From Armatimonadota bacterium (GTDB taxonomy: Bacteria > Armatimonadota > Zipacnadia > Zipacnadales > VGFC01), in the NCBI GenBank assembly GCA_016869015.1, contig VGFB01000002.1, positions 1-25,373 on the forward strand: a stretch of DNA of 25,373 nt, given 5' to 3'. Under the pieces are notes generated by a model. The model was not told the origin of the DNA. It saw only the letters and a program-made list of their open reading frames with translations, and did not search any database. Positions 13,645 through 21,208 of the stretch are shown in pieces. Position 1 is the first letter of the stretch. Each line of letters opens with the position of its first letter. The translations under genes were made by a program, and so were the position numbers.

Positions 13645-15926
13645 ACCCGGCCCTCCTGCCGCCGGATGTGATGCTCCTGCTGCTCGCGGCTCAGCATGGT
13701 GAAGTAGGCGCACCAGCCCCCCATGCGCACGCGGAGGGAGCGGTAGCGGTCGGGATCGTGTTGAGCCGCGCGCAGTTCCTCGCTGTCGGCCACGGTGAGG
13801 GTCAGCATCGACCCGCCCGTCTCGACGAACCCCCGAACCAGCGCCACCATGCGGTCGAGACCCTCCTCGCCCTCCACCAGTCGCCGCGCCAACCGCAGAT
13901 CAAGCGGTCCGCCCGCCGGGAGGCGCTCGTGGCCCATGCCCCCGTAGGACAGGAGGGCGGCGGGCAGGCCCTCCATGTCGCGACCCAGGGCCGGAGAGAA
14001 GTTGGACGAGACGGGCTCGCGGGCCCGCCGACCGTCGGGCGACGCGCCCAGACCCTCCCCGATCCCGATGTACCAGCTGAATGTCCCGACGCCGCAGGGG
14101 AACCGTACCGCCGTCTCGTGCGCGCCCGCATGGCGCTCGACGGTGGCGGTGAAGGCCTCCAGCACGGCGCGCCCCACCTCATCGGCGCCCTCGTCGTCGT
14201 TGCCGTACTTCGGCGCGTCCAGCAGGGCACGACGCAAAGTCTCGTGGCCCTCGAAGTCGGCATCCAGCGCCTCGCACAGCTCCCTCATCGACGCCCGCTG
14301 CTCCCCGAAGACGACCCGCCGGATGGCCGCCAGTGAGTCGATGGCATGCGCGGCGCCTTCCGCGAGCATCCCGAAGGTACGGTACCTGGCCCCGCCCGCT
14401 GTCATGTCGCGTCGAGAGGCGATCGAGCCATCGATCAGGGCGCTCAGCAACGGAACCGGCGCGATGGTCGAGCGGTCGTTGACGGACTCGACCACATGCC
14501 TCACGACGCGCCCCACCATCGCGTCGAGTTGGGTCAGGAAGGCCTGCCAGGCCTCCTCGTAGCTCCGGAACGCGCGAGGGTCGCCGGTCTCCTCGCCGCC
14601 GAGGCTGCCGTCCAGCCGCGACCGCCCTTGATTGAGGGCCCACTCGACGCAGAGCATGAGGCTGAGGCGCTGGAAACGGAAGTCGGTCCGCCCGGGGATG
14701 ATGACCTCCCAGCACCCGTCGTTGGTGTAGTCGCGCGCGTCCTCGAGGGGGATGCCCAACCGCTCGAGCGCCGGCGCCAGAGCCTCATCGTTGAAGAGCG
14801 CCGGCATCCCCCCCCCATCCCGCAGCACCTCGCACGCATGGCGCAGCAGAGGCCCAGGCGAGCCGGCGTGAACCCGAACCGAGAGGAGCGGGTTGGTCAT
14901 CCGGTTCCGCCGGTAGGCTTCGAGCAGGAGGTGGGAGAGAGGGTTCGTGCCGTCCTCGCCATCGGGCGTCAGCCCGCCCACGATGAGGTTCTGCAGCCAG
15001 TGATTCGTCGCGTCGAGGCTGTCGCGCCGCGTGCCAAGCTGGGAGGAGGTGTAGTGCCGAGTGCGCCGGGAGGGATCGGTCGGCTCCGGTTCACGCGCCT
15101 CCGGGCGCTGCTCGTCCGTCGTCTTGGCGCGCTCGTTGAACTTCAGGCAGAAGCACGAAACCAGCTCGAGGGCGTCCGCCGGGCCAAGCCGTCCGGCCCC
15201 AAGGTCGGCCTGCAGGTAGGGCCACGCGTACTGGTCCAGGCGACCCAGGGCGTTGCCGTCCATCGTCGAATGGAAGACCATGTGCAGCAGCCACACCGAC
15301 TGCAGCGCCTGCCGGAAGCTCCGGGCCGGCCCGGCCGGAACTTGGCGGAGGTCCTCGGCCATCTGCGGAAGCCCTCGCGTCTCGCACTCCGCCGCCACGC
15401 GCTCCGCGAAGTCCACCACCGCCTGCAGCGCAATGCCGACAGCGTCCAGGAAGGCAGTCTCGTCCGGGGATTCGGCCTGCGCCCGCTGGCCCTCGGCTTC
15501 GGCCTGAATGCCGCGCAACCCCTTCGCCAGGAGCTTCGGGTAGTCCGGCACGATGTGGCCAAAGACGGAGTGGATGCTCAGGCCCCGCTCCGCCGCCGCC
15601 TCGCGTTCACCCTCGGTGACGTAGTCGGGGAAGCCCCACTCGGCGTGGAGGCGCGGCATCTCGAGCGTCATCGAGCCGGCGATCAGCTGCCCCTCCCACA
15701 GGCCCGTCGGTATCGCAGAGAGCTTCAGCGCAACCGCCCGCGCCTTCCGTACGATCAGCGGCTCACACATGAAGCGCTCATCGATGCGAGGCGGGCACTC
15801 CCAGCCGACCGGCGGAACTTCCATGGCATCGCGTACCCGTCGGCGCAGATCGAGCACGCGCTCGGTGTCGGGCAGGCGACAGATGATCTCGGCCGCGGGC
15901 CGAACGGTCTCAGCGGCAACGGCCAT
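13641..15926 (-). CDS. Glycyl radical enzyme, PFL-like superfamily, substrate unassigned
   Basis: A 761-residue enzyme with the ten-stranded barrel signatures of the pyruvate formate-lyase superfamily. The thiyl-radical cysteine is Cys405 in NDGCWEV, followed two residues on by Glu407. A single cysteine plus glutamate is the pattern of eliminases and dehydratases, whereas true pyruvate formate-lyase has two adjacent cysteines. The glycyl radical loop near the C-terminus reads RVRMGGWCAYF, with Gly737 as the radical site. The Trp at both key motifs (GCWE instead of the common GCVE, GGW instead of SGY) sets it apart from the choline, glycerol, hydroxyproline and isethionate enzymes that I know. 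ATG 15926 has GGAGGG seven bases upstream. Its activase and an ABC importer flank it in the same orientation. Confidence 0.9.
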   Translation of the reverse strand: MAVAAETVRPAAEIICRLPDTERVLDLRRRVRDAMEVPPVGWECPPRIDERFMCEPLIVRKARAVALKLSAIPTGLWEGQLIAGSMTLEMPRLHAEWGFPDYVTEGEREAAAERGLSIHSVFGHIVPDYPKLLAKGLRGIQAEAEGQRAQAESPDETAFLDAVGIALQAVVDFAERVAAECETRGLPQMAEDLRQVPAGPARSFRQALQSVWLLHMVFHSTMDGNALGRLDQYAWPYLQADLGAGRLGPADALELVSCFCLKFNERAKTTDEQRPEAREPEPTDPSRRTRHYTSSQLGTRRDSLDATNHWLQNLIVGGLTPDGEDGTNPLSHLLLEAYRRNRMTNPLLSVRVHAGSPGPLLRHACEVLRDGGGMPALFNDEALAPALERLGIPLEDARDYTNDGCWEVIIPGRTDFRFQRLSLMLCVEWALNQGRSRLDGSLGGEETGDPRAFRSYEEAWQAFLTQLDAMVGRVVRHVVESVNDRSTIAPVPLLSALIDGSIASRRDMTAGGARYRTFGMLAEGAAHAIDSLAAIRRVVFGEQRASMRELCEALDADFEGHETLRRALLDAPKYGNDDEGADEVGRAVLEAFTATVERHAGAHETAVRFPCGVGTFSWYIGIGEGLGASPDGRRAREPVSSNFSPALGRDMEGLPAALLSYGGMGHERLPAGGPLDLRLARRLVEGEEGLDRMVALVRGFVETGGSMLTLTVADSEELRAAQHDPDRYRSLRVRMGGWCAYFTMLSREQQEHHIRRQEGRV

Positions 15927-15986
15927 CAAGAGACCCTCCTCGGTTGAGGCCGGCAGCGCGTGGGCCGCGCAGGCGGCCCCTCGGGA

Positions 15987-16634
15987 TCACACGGGGGCGG
16001 CCGACCGCACCTGTCCGGCCTCCATCTGCAGCAGGACGTCGGCCAACTGCCCGGCCTCGCGCAGACTGTGTGTCACGTGCAGGGCGGTGACGCCTTGCGC
16101 GCGCTGCGTCTCCTTCAGCAGCACGGCGGTCTGCTCGCGCGTGGTGTCGTCCAGGGCGGACAGCGGCTCGTCCAGAAGCAGCACGGCGGGCCGGGCCGCC
16201 AGCGCCCGCGCCAGGGCCACCCGCTGGCCTTCCCCGCCGGAGAGGCCCGCGGGCTTACGGTCGAGGAGGTGAGCGATCTGAAGCTGACCGGCAAGCTCGC
16301 CGACCCGCGCCTCAATGTCGGCGCTCGCCCAGCGCCGCAAGCGCAGCGCAAAGGCGATCTGCTCCCGAACGCGCATGGCGGGGAAGAGCGCCCCGTCTTG
16401 GGGCACGTAGCCCACCCCTCGCCGGCCGGGGGGCTCCCCGGTCACATCCTGCTCTCCCACCATCACGACCCCCGCCTCGACTTCCCGGAGGCCGCAGATG
16501 ATCTCCAGCAAGGTCGTCTTCCCACAGCCGGTCGCGCCCATCAGCACGCCGTACGAACCGGCACCCACCGCAAAGGACACGTCGTCCAGCCCGAACCTCC
16601 CCGCGCGGTAGCGCACGCCCTCGACGCGGATCAT
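15987..16634 (-). CDS. ABC transporter ATPase, ModC-like short form
   Basis: A 215-residue ATP-binding subunit. Walker A is GATGCGKT at residues 33-40, the Q-loop glutamine is Gln79, the signature LSGGE is at 131-135, Walker B (VLLLDEP) is at 151-157, and the H-loop histidine is His189. It ends right after the ATPase core and so lacks the C-terminal regulatory (MOP) domain of full ModC. It powers the permease encoded just upstream, whose stop codon overlaps this start by four bases (ATGA). The next gene downstream, after 60 bases, is the glycyl radical enzyme. Confidence 0.9.
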   Translation of the reverse strand: MIRVEGVRYRAGRFGLDDVSFAVGAGSYGVLMGATGCGKTTLLEIICGLREVEAGVVMVGEQDVTGEPPGRRGVGYVPQDGALFPAMRVREQIAFALRLRRWASADIEARVGELAGQLQIAHLLDRKPAGLSGGEGQRVALARALAARPAVLLLDEPLSALDDTTREQTAVLLKETQRAQGVTALHVTHSLREAGQLADVLLQMEAGQVRSAAPV

Positions 16635-17446
16635 GCGCGCTCACCCGCCGCGCGGATGGTCGTCAGCACCAGCATCGCCGCCGTCACCATCACCAGACTC
16701 ACCGCCACCGCCGCCTCGAGATTCCCCACGCTCAACTCCAGCCACACACTCGTCGGCAGCACCTCCGTCCTCATGCGCGTCGCCCCGGCGAACACGAGGA
16801 TCGGCCCAAACTCCCCGAAGCTCCGGGCCCAGGCCACCCCGGCCGCCGCCAGCATCCCGCGGTAGGCCGCCGGCAGCGTGACCGACCAGATGGCCCGGGC
16901 CCGCGAGGCGCCGAGGGTCAGCGCCACGTCTTCCGGGCGCGGCGACAGGTGATCGAAGGTGGCGCGCATCGTCCGGATGGCGAAGGCCGCCGCGATGATG
17001 AACTGCGCCAGGACGATGCCGTAGACGGTGTAGGTGAACGGGACGGCGCGCTCGATGAGCTGCCCGAGCGGCGTCTGGAAGAGGATCAGCAGACAGAGCC
17101 CCACCACCATCGGCGGGAGGACGATGGGGATGTCGAGGGCCGCGTCCAGGATCGGCTTGCCGCGGAACTCCCCCCGGGCGAGCAGGTAGCCGATCGGCAC
17201 CGCGAACCCCAACGACAGGAGGGCGCTGAGCGTCGAGGTGATGAGGGTCAACTGAATGGCATGGCGGATCTCGCGGGAAGCCAGAGCCTCGAACAGGCGC
17301 CCCGGAGGGCTGTGAGTCGCCGTCGCGGCCAGCATGCCCAGCACGAGCGCCAGGTACGCGGCGGTGACCAGCGCGAGCCCCAACCACAGGCCGGAGAGAC
17401 GCCTCCTGCGCCGACCGTACGGGGGCCCCCCAGCCGACGTCGACAT
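16631..17446 (-). CDS. ABC transporter permease, ModB/WtpB-like
   Basis: A 271-residue inner-membrane permease with about six helices (near residues 20-42, 62-88, 103-127, 135-160, 202-225 and 240-262). The coupling EAA-type loop, DVALTLGASRARAIWSVTLP, contacts the ATPase, and the AWARSFGEFGPILVFAG segment is typical of molybdate and tungstate permeases. It would import the ligand captured by the double-domain binding protein encoded upstream. ATG 17446 lies 3 bases after that gene's stop, with AAGGGATGAG before it. It is tightly coupled on both sides. Confidence 0.88.
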   Translation of the reverse strand: MSTSAGGPPYGRRRRRLSGLWLGLALVTAAYLALVLGMLAATATHSPPGRLFEALASREIRHAIQLTLITSTLSALLSLGFAVPIGYLLARGEFRGKPILDAALDIPIVLPPMVVGLCLLILFQTPLGQLIERAVPFTYTVYGIVLAQFIIAAAFAIRTMRATFDHLSPRPEDVALTLGASRARAIWSVTLPAAYRGMLAAAGVAWARSFGEFGPILVFAGATRMRTEVLPTSVWLELSVGNLEAAVAVSLVMVTAAMLVLTTIRAAGERA

Positions 17447-17449
17447 CGC

Positions 17450-19012
17450 TCATCCCTTCGTCGGTGTTCGGGACGCCGCGGAGCCCGGACGGCTCAGCCA
17501 CGGCGGAAGGTCGATCTCATCGCTGCGGATCGCCTCGGTCTCCCCTCGCCAGCGGAACCCGGCCTCCTCGAAGCGCGCACTGTGCTCGCGGAAGTAGCGG
17601 AGCAGTCGTCCCGCGAGCTGCCGGCGCTGCGAGGTAGGCCGAATGGAGAACGGCTGCCTCGCCTCGGCACCCGGGTGGTCGATGGGCACGATCTGCAGGT
17701 ACTGCTCCACCGGGGTGGCGTTCACCCGGTACACGATCGCCGCGTCCAGCGCCCCGGCGCGCATCTGGTTGATCAGGAAGTCGGCCGTGGGTACCTCCAC
17801 GCTGACGTTCTTCCCCACCGCCTCCGCCAACCCCTCGGCGCGCAGCAGCCCCTGCGTCATGTGCCCCAGCGTGGACTGCTCCGCATTGCAGAGCCCCAGC
17901 CGCAGGCCCGGCGCGACGAGGTCACGCAGGGCCCTGATCCCTCGCGGGTTGCCCGGCGGCACAACCATCACAATGTCCGTCTCAGTCAGCACGAAGGCCT
18001 CTCTGAAGAACAACGCCACGGGCGGCAGAAAGCACACATCACAGGCATAGTAGGCGTCCGGCACCTTGCTGCTGCCCGCGTCCGCCATCGTCTGGATCGA
18101 GGCGCACAGGATGCCACACCCGTTGAAGACCGTAGTGACGTTGACGCCCTCTCGTTCCTGGAAGCTCGCCAACAGCGGCTCGATCGCCAGCCGGTTGACC
18201 CCCCCGCTGTAGAGCACCAGCTCCGGCCGCTCGACCCAGGCATCACCCTCGACCGGCACGAAGCCGCACTGCCGGAACGCGGTCCCGCCCTTCTCCGGCG
18301 CCGCCAGATAGCGCGCGAAGCGGAGGGCCGCCGCGGGGCGCACGCACGCCTCGAGCACTGCGGCGCTGGCGTTCTCCTGGTGGTCGCGGAGTTCCGGCGC
18401 CTCGACCGCTTCCAGGCCCTCAAACTGCGAGACGGTCGAGTCCCACACGATCGCGGCGTCGACGGCGTTGAGGGTCACATCCTGCGCGACCTCGGTGACG
18501 GTTGGCTTGGTCACGCCCGCATGGGCTGCCAGCCGGTCCCACCGCGCGCCTAGCGCCGCGCGCACGATGCGGCCGTTGCTGGCGGTCTCGGGATTCGTCA
18601 GGGCCACGCGCACGTCATCCCGCAGCAGGTCGGCTAGGCTGCGAATGCCCTTCGGGTTGCCGCGTTGCACGGCGATCACCGGGTGCTGCCTCGCCATGGG
18701 CACCGCCTCGTGCGCCAGCCCAAGCCGTCGGGCATCCGCTAGCGTACCGTCATCGGCCGCGAGGTACAGGTCGCCCTGACCCGACACCCGCAGCGTCCCC
18801 AACAGCGCGCCACTGCCGCCGTACTGCAGGCGCACCTCCGTGCCGTACTCCCGCCGGTACGCCTCCGCAACAGCCTCGACGGGCTTCCGAAGACCGGCCG
18901 CGCAGTACACGGTGAGCGAGGCGTCGGCCCGTTCCGGCCGGCTGCGGTGCAGCAGGGCAAGTGCCAGGCCCGCCACCAGGGCCAGGGCCAATGCCATCGT
19001 CGCTCGCTTCAT
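17450..19012 (-). CDS. Tandem ModA-like double-domain substrate-binding protein
   Basis: A 520-residue exported binding protein. A signal or anchor sequence (KRATMALALALVAGLALALL) is followed by two consecutive ModA-type (SBP_bac_11) domains, at about residues 32-255 and 264-490. The duplication is visible by eye: GNPKGIRSLADLLRDDVRVA in domain 1 matches GNPRGIRALRDLVAPGLRLG in domain 2, and NAVDAAIVWD matches GALDAAIVYR. The usual family length is about 250 residues with one domain. Domain 2 has cysteines at 299, 303, 324 and 327 (CxxxC and CxxC) that domain 1 lacks. ModA relatives bind oxyanions such as molybdate, tungstate or sulfate; the ligand here is unknown. ATG 19012 has AGGGGAG four bases upstream. 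First gene of the operon. Confidence 0.85.
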   Translation of the reverse strand: MKRATMALALALVAGLALALLHRSRPERADASLTVYCAAGLRKPVEAVAEAYRREYGTEVRLQYGGSGALLGTLRVSGQGDLYLAADDGTLADARRLGLAHEAVPMARQHPVIAVQRGNPKGIRSLADLLRDDVRVALTNPETASNGRIVRAALGARWDRLAAHAGVTKPTVTEVAQDVTLNAVDAAIVWDSTVSQFEGLEAVEAPELRDHQENASAAVLEACVRPAAALRFARYLAAPEKGGTAFRQCGFVPVEGDAWVERPELVLYSGGVNRLAIEPLLASFQEREGVNVTTVFNGCGILCASIQTMADAGSSKVPDAYYACDVCFLPPVALFFREAFVLTETDIVMVVPPGNPRGIRALRDLVAPGLRLGLCNAEQSTLGHMTQGLLRAEGLAEAVGKNVSVEVPTADFLINQMRAGALDAAIVYRVNATPVEQYLQIVPIDHPGAEARQPFSIRPTSQRRQLAGRLLRYFREHSARFEEAGFRWRGETEAIRSDEIDLPPWLSRPGSAASRTPTKG

Positions 19013-19169
19013 CGGACTCCCCTGGAGCGCGTGCGGCCGCCCCCTCTTCAGAACACCCCGCTCCACCGAGGAATGCTCCCGACCGGCGAGTTCTCTCGGC
19101 CTCCTACAGCCGTACCAGATGCAAAGTCGGATTGCGTTTGGTTCAACTATATGCTATACCAGGTTGCAT
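19013..19169. promoter_or_regulatory. Divergent promoter region with near-consensus rightward promoter
   Basis: A pocket of much lower GC content at about 19120-19172. Rightward promoter: TTGCGT (19132-19137), exactly 17 bases, then TATACC (19155-19160), placing transcription start within a few bases of the ATG at 19170. An inverted repeat ATATGC (19149-19154) / GCATAT (19166-19171) brackets the -10 box and could be an operator. A leftward promoter for the transporter operon must also lie here; TATAGT on the minus strand (near 19153-19148) is a candidate -10 without a clear -35. Confidence 0.6.
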
Positions 19170-20342
19170 ATGGTACGGAGAGAGTTCTGGATAGACAGAG
19201 TGCAGAGCGCTTGGAAGCACCGGTCAGTTGTCTGGCTGTCCGGCGTGCGCCGGGTCGGGAAGACTTGCTTGTGTCAGAGCCTCGCCGGAGAGCCGGACAC
19301 CTCTCCTCTGGAGTACTTCGACTGCGACCTGCCGCGCGCCCGGCGACAGATGCAGGACCCGGAGGGGTTCCTCGAAGGCCTGCGGGACCGACGCGTCGTG
19401 TTGGATGAGATCCACCGCCTCCCGAACCCGACCGAGCTCCTGAAGGTCGCGGCCGACCATTTCCCCGAGATCCGCGTCATCGCCACCGGCTCATCCACGC
19501 TCCAGGCGTCGGCCAAGTTCCGGGACGGTCTAACGGGGCGTAAGACCGAGGTCTGGCTGACGCCGATGATCGACGCAGACCACGAGGCCTTCGGCGGAGC
19601 GGACTTGGGTCAGCGGCTGTTGCTGGGCGGCCTGCCCCCGTACTTCCTCCAGGGGGCCCCGCGAGGGGCCGACTTCCAGGAGTGGCTGGAATCGTACTGG
19701 GCGCGTGACGTACAGGAGCTTTTCAGGGTGGAGCGGCGCGGCTCGTTCCTCCGCTTCGTGGAGCTTCTTCTCGCGAACAGCGGGAGCATGTTCGAGGCCA
19801 CCAAGTACGCCAGTCACTGCGAGGTCAGCCGGCCGACCATCACCAACTACCTCGGCCTCGCCGAGGCGACGCACGTCGCGCGTGTCGTGCGCCCCTACTC
19901 GACCCGGCTTGCGGCGGAAATCGTCTCCGCGCCCAAGGTCTACGGCTTCGATACGGGCTTCGTCTGCCACGTGCGTGGCTGGTTGGCTCTGCGCCCGGAG
20001 GACCTGGGCCGGCTATGGGAGGAGTACGTTCTCAACGAGCTTCACGCCCTGCTGCCCAAGCGCGCCATCCACTACTGGAGGGACAAGCACGGTCACGAGG
20101 TGGACTTCGTGCTTCTCAGGAAAGGCAAGCCGCCTCTCGCGCTCGAATGCAAGTGGTCGGTCGCCGCGGTCGACCTGCGCAACCTCCGCTCCTTCCGGAG
20201 CCGCCATCCGCAGGGGGAGAACTGGATCGTGGCTCACGACATGGGGCGCGCCTTCACCCGGACCGATGATGACCTCAGGGTGACATTCCTGGGCCTACCA
20301 GCGCTCGCAGAACGCCTTGGGGGAAACGGGGACGACGCCTGA
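19170..20342 (+). CDS. AAA ATPase with DUF4143 / PD-(D/E)xK-like C-terminus
   Basis: A 390-residue protein of the widespread AAA_14-DUF4143 family. Walker A is GVRRVGKT at residues 25-32, Walker B is RRVVLDEIH near 75-82, and a sensor segment IRVIATGSST lies near 101-110. The C-terminal DUF4143 half includes a winged-helix-like segment (CEVSRPTITNYLGLAE) and ends with HEVDFVLLRKGKPPLALECK, which resembles a restriction-endonuclease-type core. The function of the family is unknown; suggestions include mobile-element or toxin-like roles. ATG 19170 is chosen because it lies about 10 bases after a good -10 box and the ORF upstream of it is antisense to the transporter gene. The transcript may be nearly leaderless. 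Confidence 0.85.
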   Translation: MVRREFWIDRVQSAWKHRSVVWLSGVRRVGKTCLCQSLAGEPDTSPLEYFDCDLPRARRQMQDPEGFLEGLRDRRVVLDEIHRLPNPTELLKVAADHFPEIRVIATGSSTLQASAKFRDGLTGRKTEVWLTPMIDADHEAFGGADLGQRLLLGGLPPYFLQGAPRGADFQEWLESYWARDVQELFRVERRGSFLRFVELLLANSGSMFEATKYASHCEVSRPTITNYLGLAEATHVARVVRPYSTRLAAEIVSAPKVYGFDTGFVCHVRGWLALRPEDLGRLWEEYVLNELHALLPKRAIHYWRDKHGHEVDFVLLRKGKPPLALECKWSVAAVDLRNLRSFRSRHPQGENWIVAHDMGRAFTRTDDDLRVTFLGLPALAERLGGNGDDA

Positions 20343-20389
20343 GGCGACGTCGCGCCGCGGGAAGCACGACCGTCCCTCTGGAGGCTGCC

Positions 20390-21208
20390 ATGCCCGAAGT
20401 GACGACCCCGATGGCCGACTGCTTCCCCCTGGCGCACTTCGAGCGTGCCCTCGAGGGATTCCAGCCGCCCACCGAGGCCTTCGACCCGCAGGGCGCCTGG
20501 GTGAACGCCTACGATGTGTGGGAGTGCTCCCAGGGCAGCCGCAAGATCGGGGTCGTGCGGATCGAGCGCACGCCCCTGGAGGCGCGGCGGGCCCGGCTTG
20601 ACGTGGGGTTCCGGAAGGGCGCGGCGGGCGGCGTCCTGCGGGCTGAGATGAGCTTCGAGTGCCGGACGGATACCCTCGCCACGCCGATCCGCTGGCAGGC
20701 CCAGACCGCGGTCCACGACCCGCAGGACGCAGCCATTGAGGACACGCGCCTGAGCGAGACGGGCGAGGTGGGGGAGAGGGCACTGCGCGTGAAGGTGGGC
20801 GGGACAGTCGTGCAGACACCGCTCCCGGAGCTCTTCACCGTCGACTGGTCACTCTTCGACGCGGTGCAGCGTCTGCCGGGTGAGGCCCTCGAGCCGCTCG
20901 CGTTCACCTTGGTCGACCGACTCAACCAGCAGATGAAGCCGGGCCAGCGGCTGGCCTTCCGCAGCGCTCCCACGATCGAGTTGGGGGGCAAGCGCATCTG
21001 GCGCGAGGAGAAACGGACGCTCGAGCGCGGCGCCGTCTATCGTCCGGTGTCCGCGCGCGAAGGCGCCACCGTCACACGTCTCCGGGCCTACGACCAGACG
21101 GGTCGCGGCCTCGTGCCGATCGTGTACTGGGTCGACGAACGCGGGAGGCTGCTCTTCGTGCTCTCGGGCCTGATCGGCTACGTCCTCAACCTGGAGGCGC
21201 AACCGTGA
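20390..21208 (+). CDS. Hypothetical beta-rich protein coupled to sulfatase
   Basis: A 272-residue protein of unknown family. Alternating hydrophobic and charged strands dominate (KIGVVRIERTPLEARRARLD, VLRAEMSFECRTD, LRVKVGGTVVQTPL), ending in VPIVYWVDERGRLLFVLSGL. This resembles the soluble beta-barrel fold of DUF3108-type proteins, but the match is by eye only. There is no signal peptide or membrane helix. ATG 20390 has GGAGG five bases upstream. It overlaps the sulfatase start by four bases (GTGA), so both are made from one message, and it probably serves the same pathway or substrate. Confidence 0.7.
   Translation: MPEVTTPMADCFPLAHFERALEGFQPPTEAFDPQGAWVNAYDVWECSQGSRKIGVVRIERTPLEARRARLDVGFRKGAAGGVLRAEMSFECRTDTLATPIRWQAQTAVHDPQDAAIEDTRLSETGEVGERALRVKVGGTVVQTPLPELFTVDWSLFDAVQRLPGEALEPLAFTLVDRLNQQMKPGQRLAFRSAPTIELGGKRIWREEKRTLERGAVYRPVSAREGATVTRLRAYDQTGRGLVPIVYWVDERGRLLFVLSGLIGYVLNLEAQP

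Noticed and set aside
13641..15926. Pyruvate formate-lyase (pflB)
   Set aside because: Only one catalytic cysteine (GCWE) instead of the adjacent pair, and the activase carries the two-cluster ferredoxin insert that the true pyruvate formate-lyase activase lacks.
18840..19169. N-terminal extension of the AAA ATPase
   Set aside because: The frame is open upstream of 19170, but it is antisense to the binding-protein gene, and a good promoter lies immediately before 19170.
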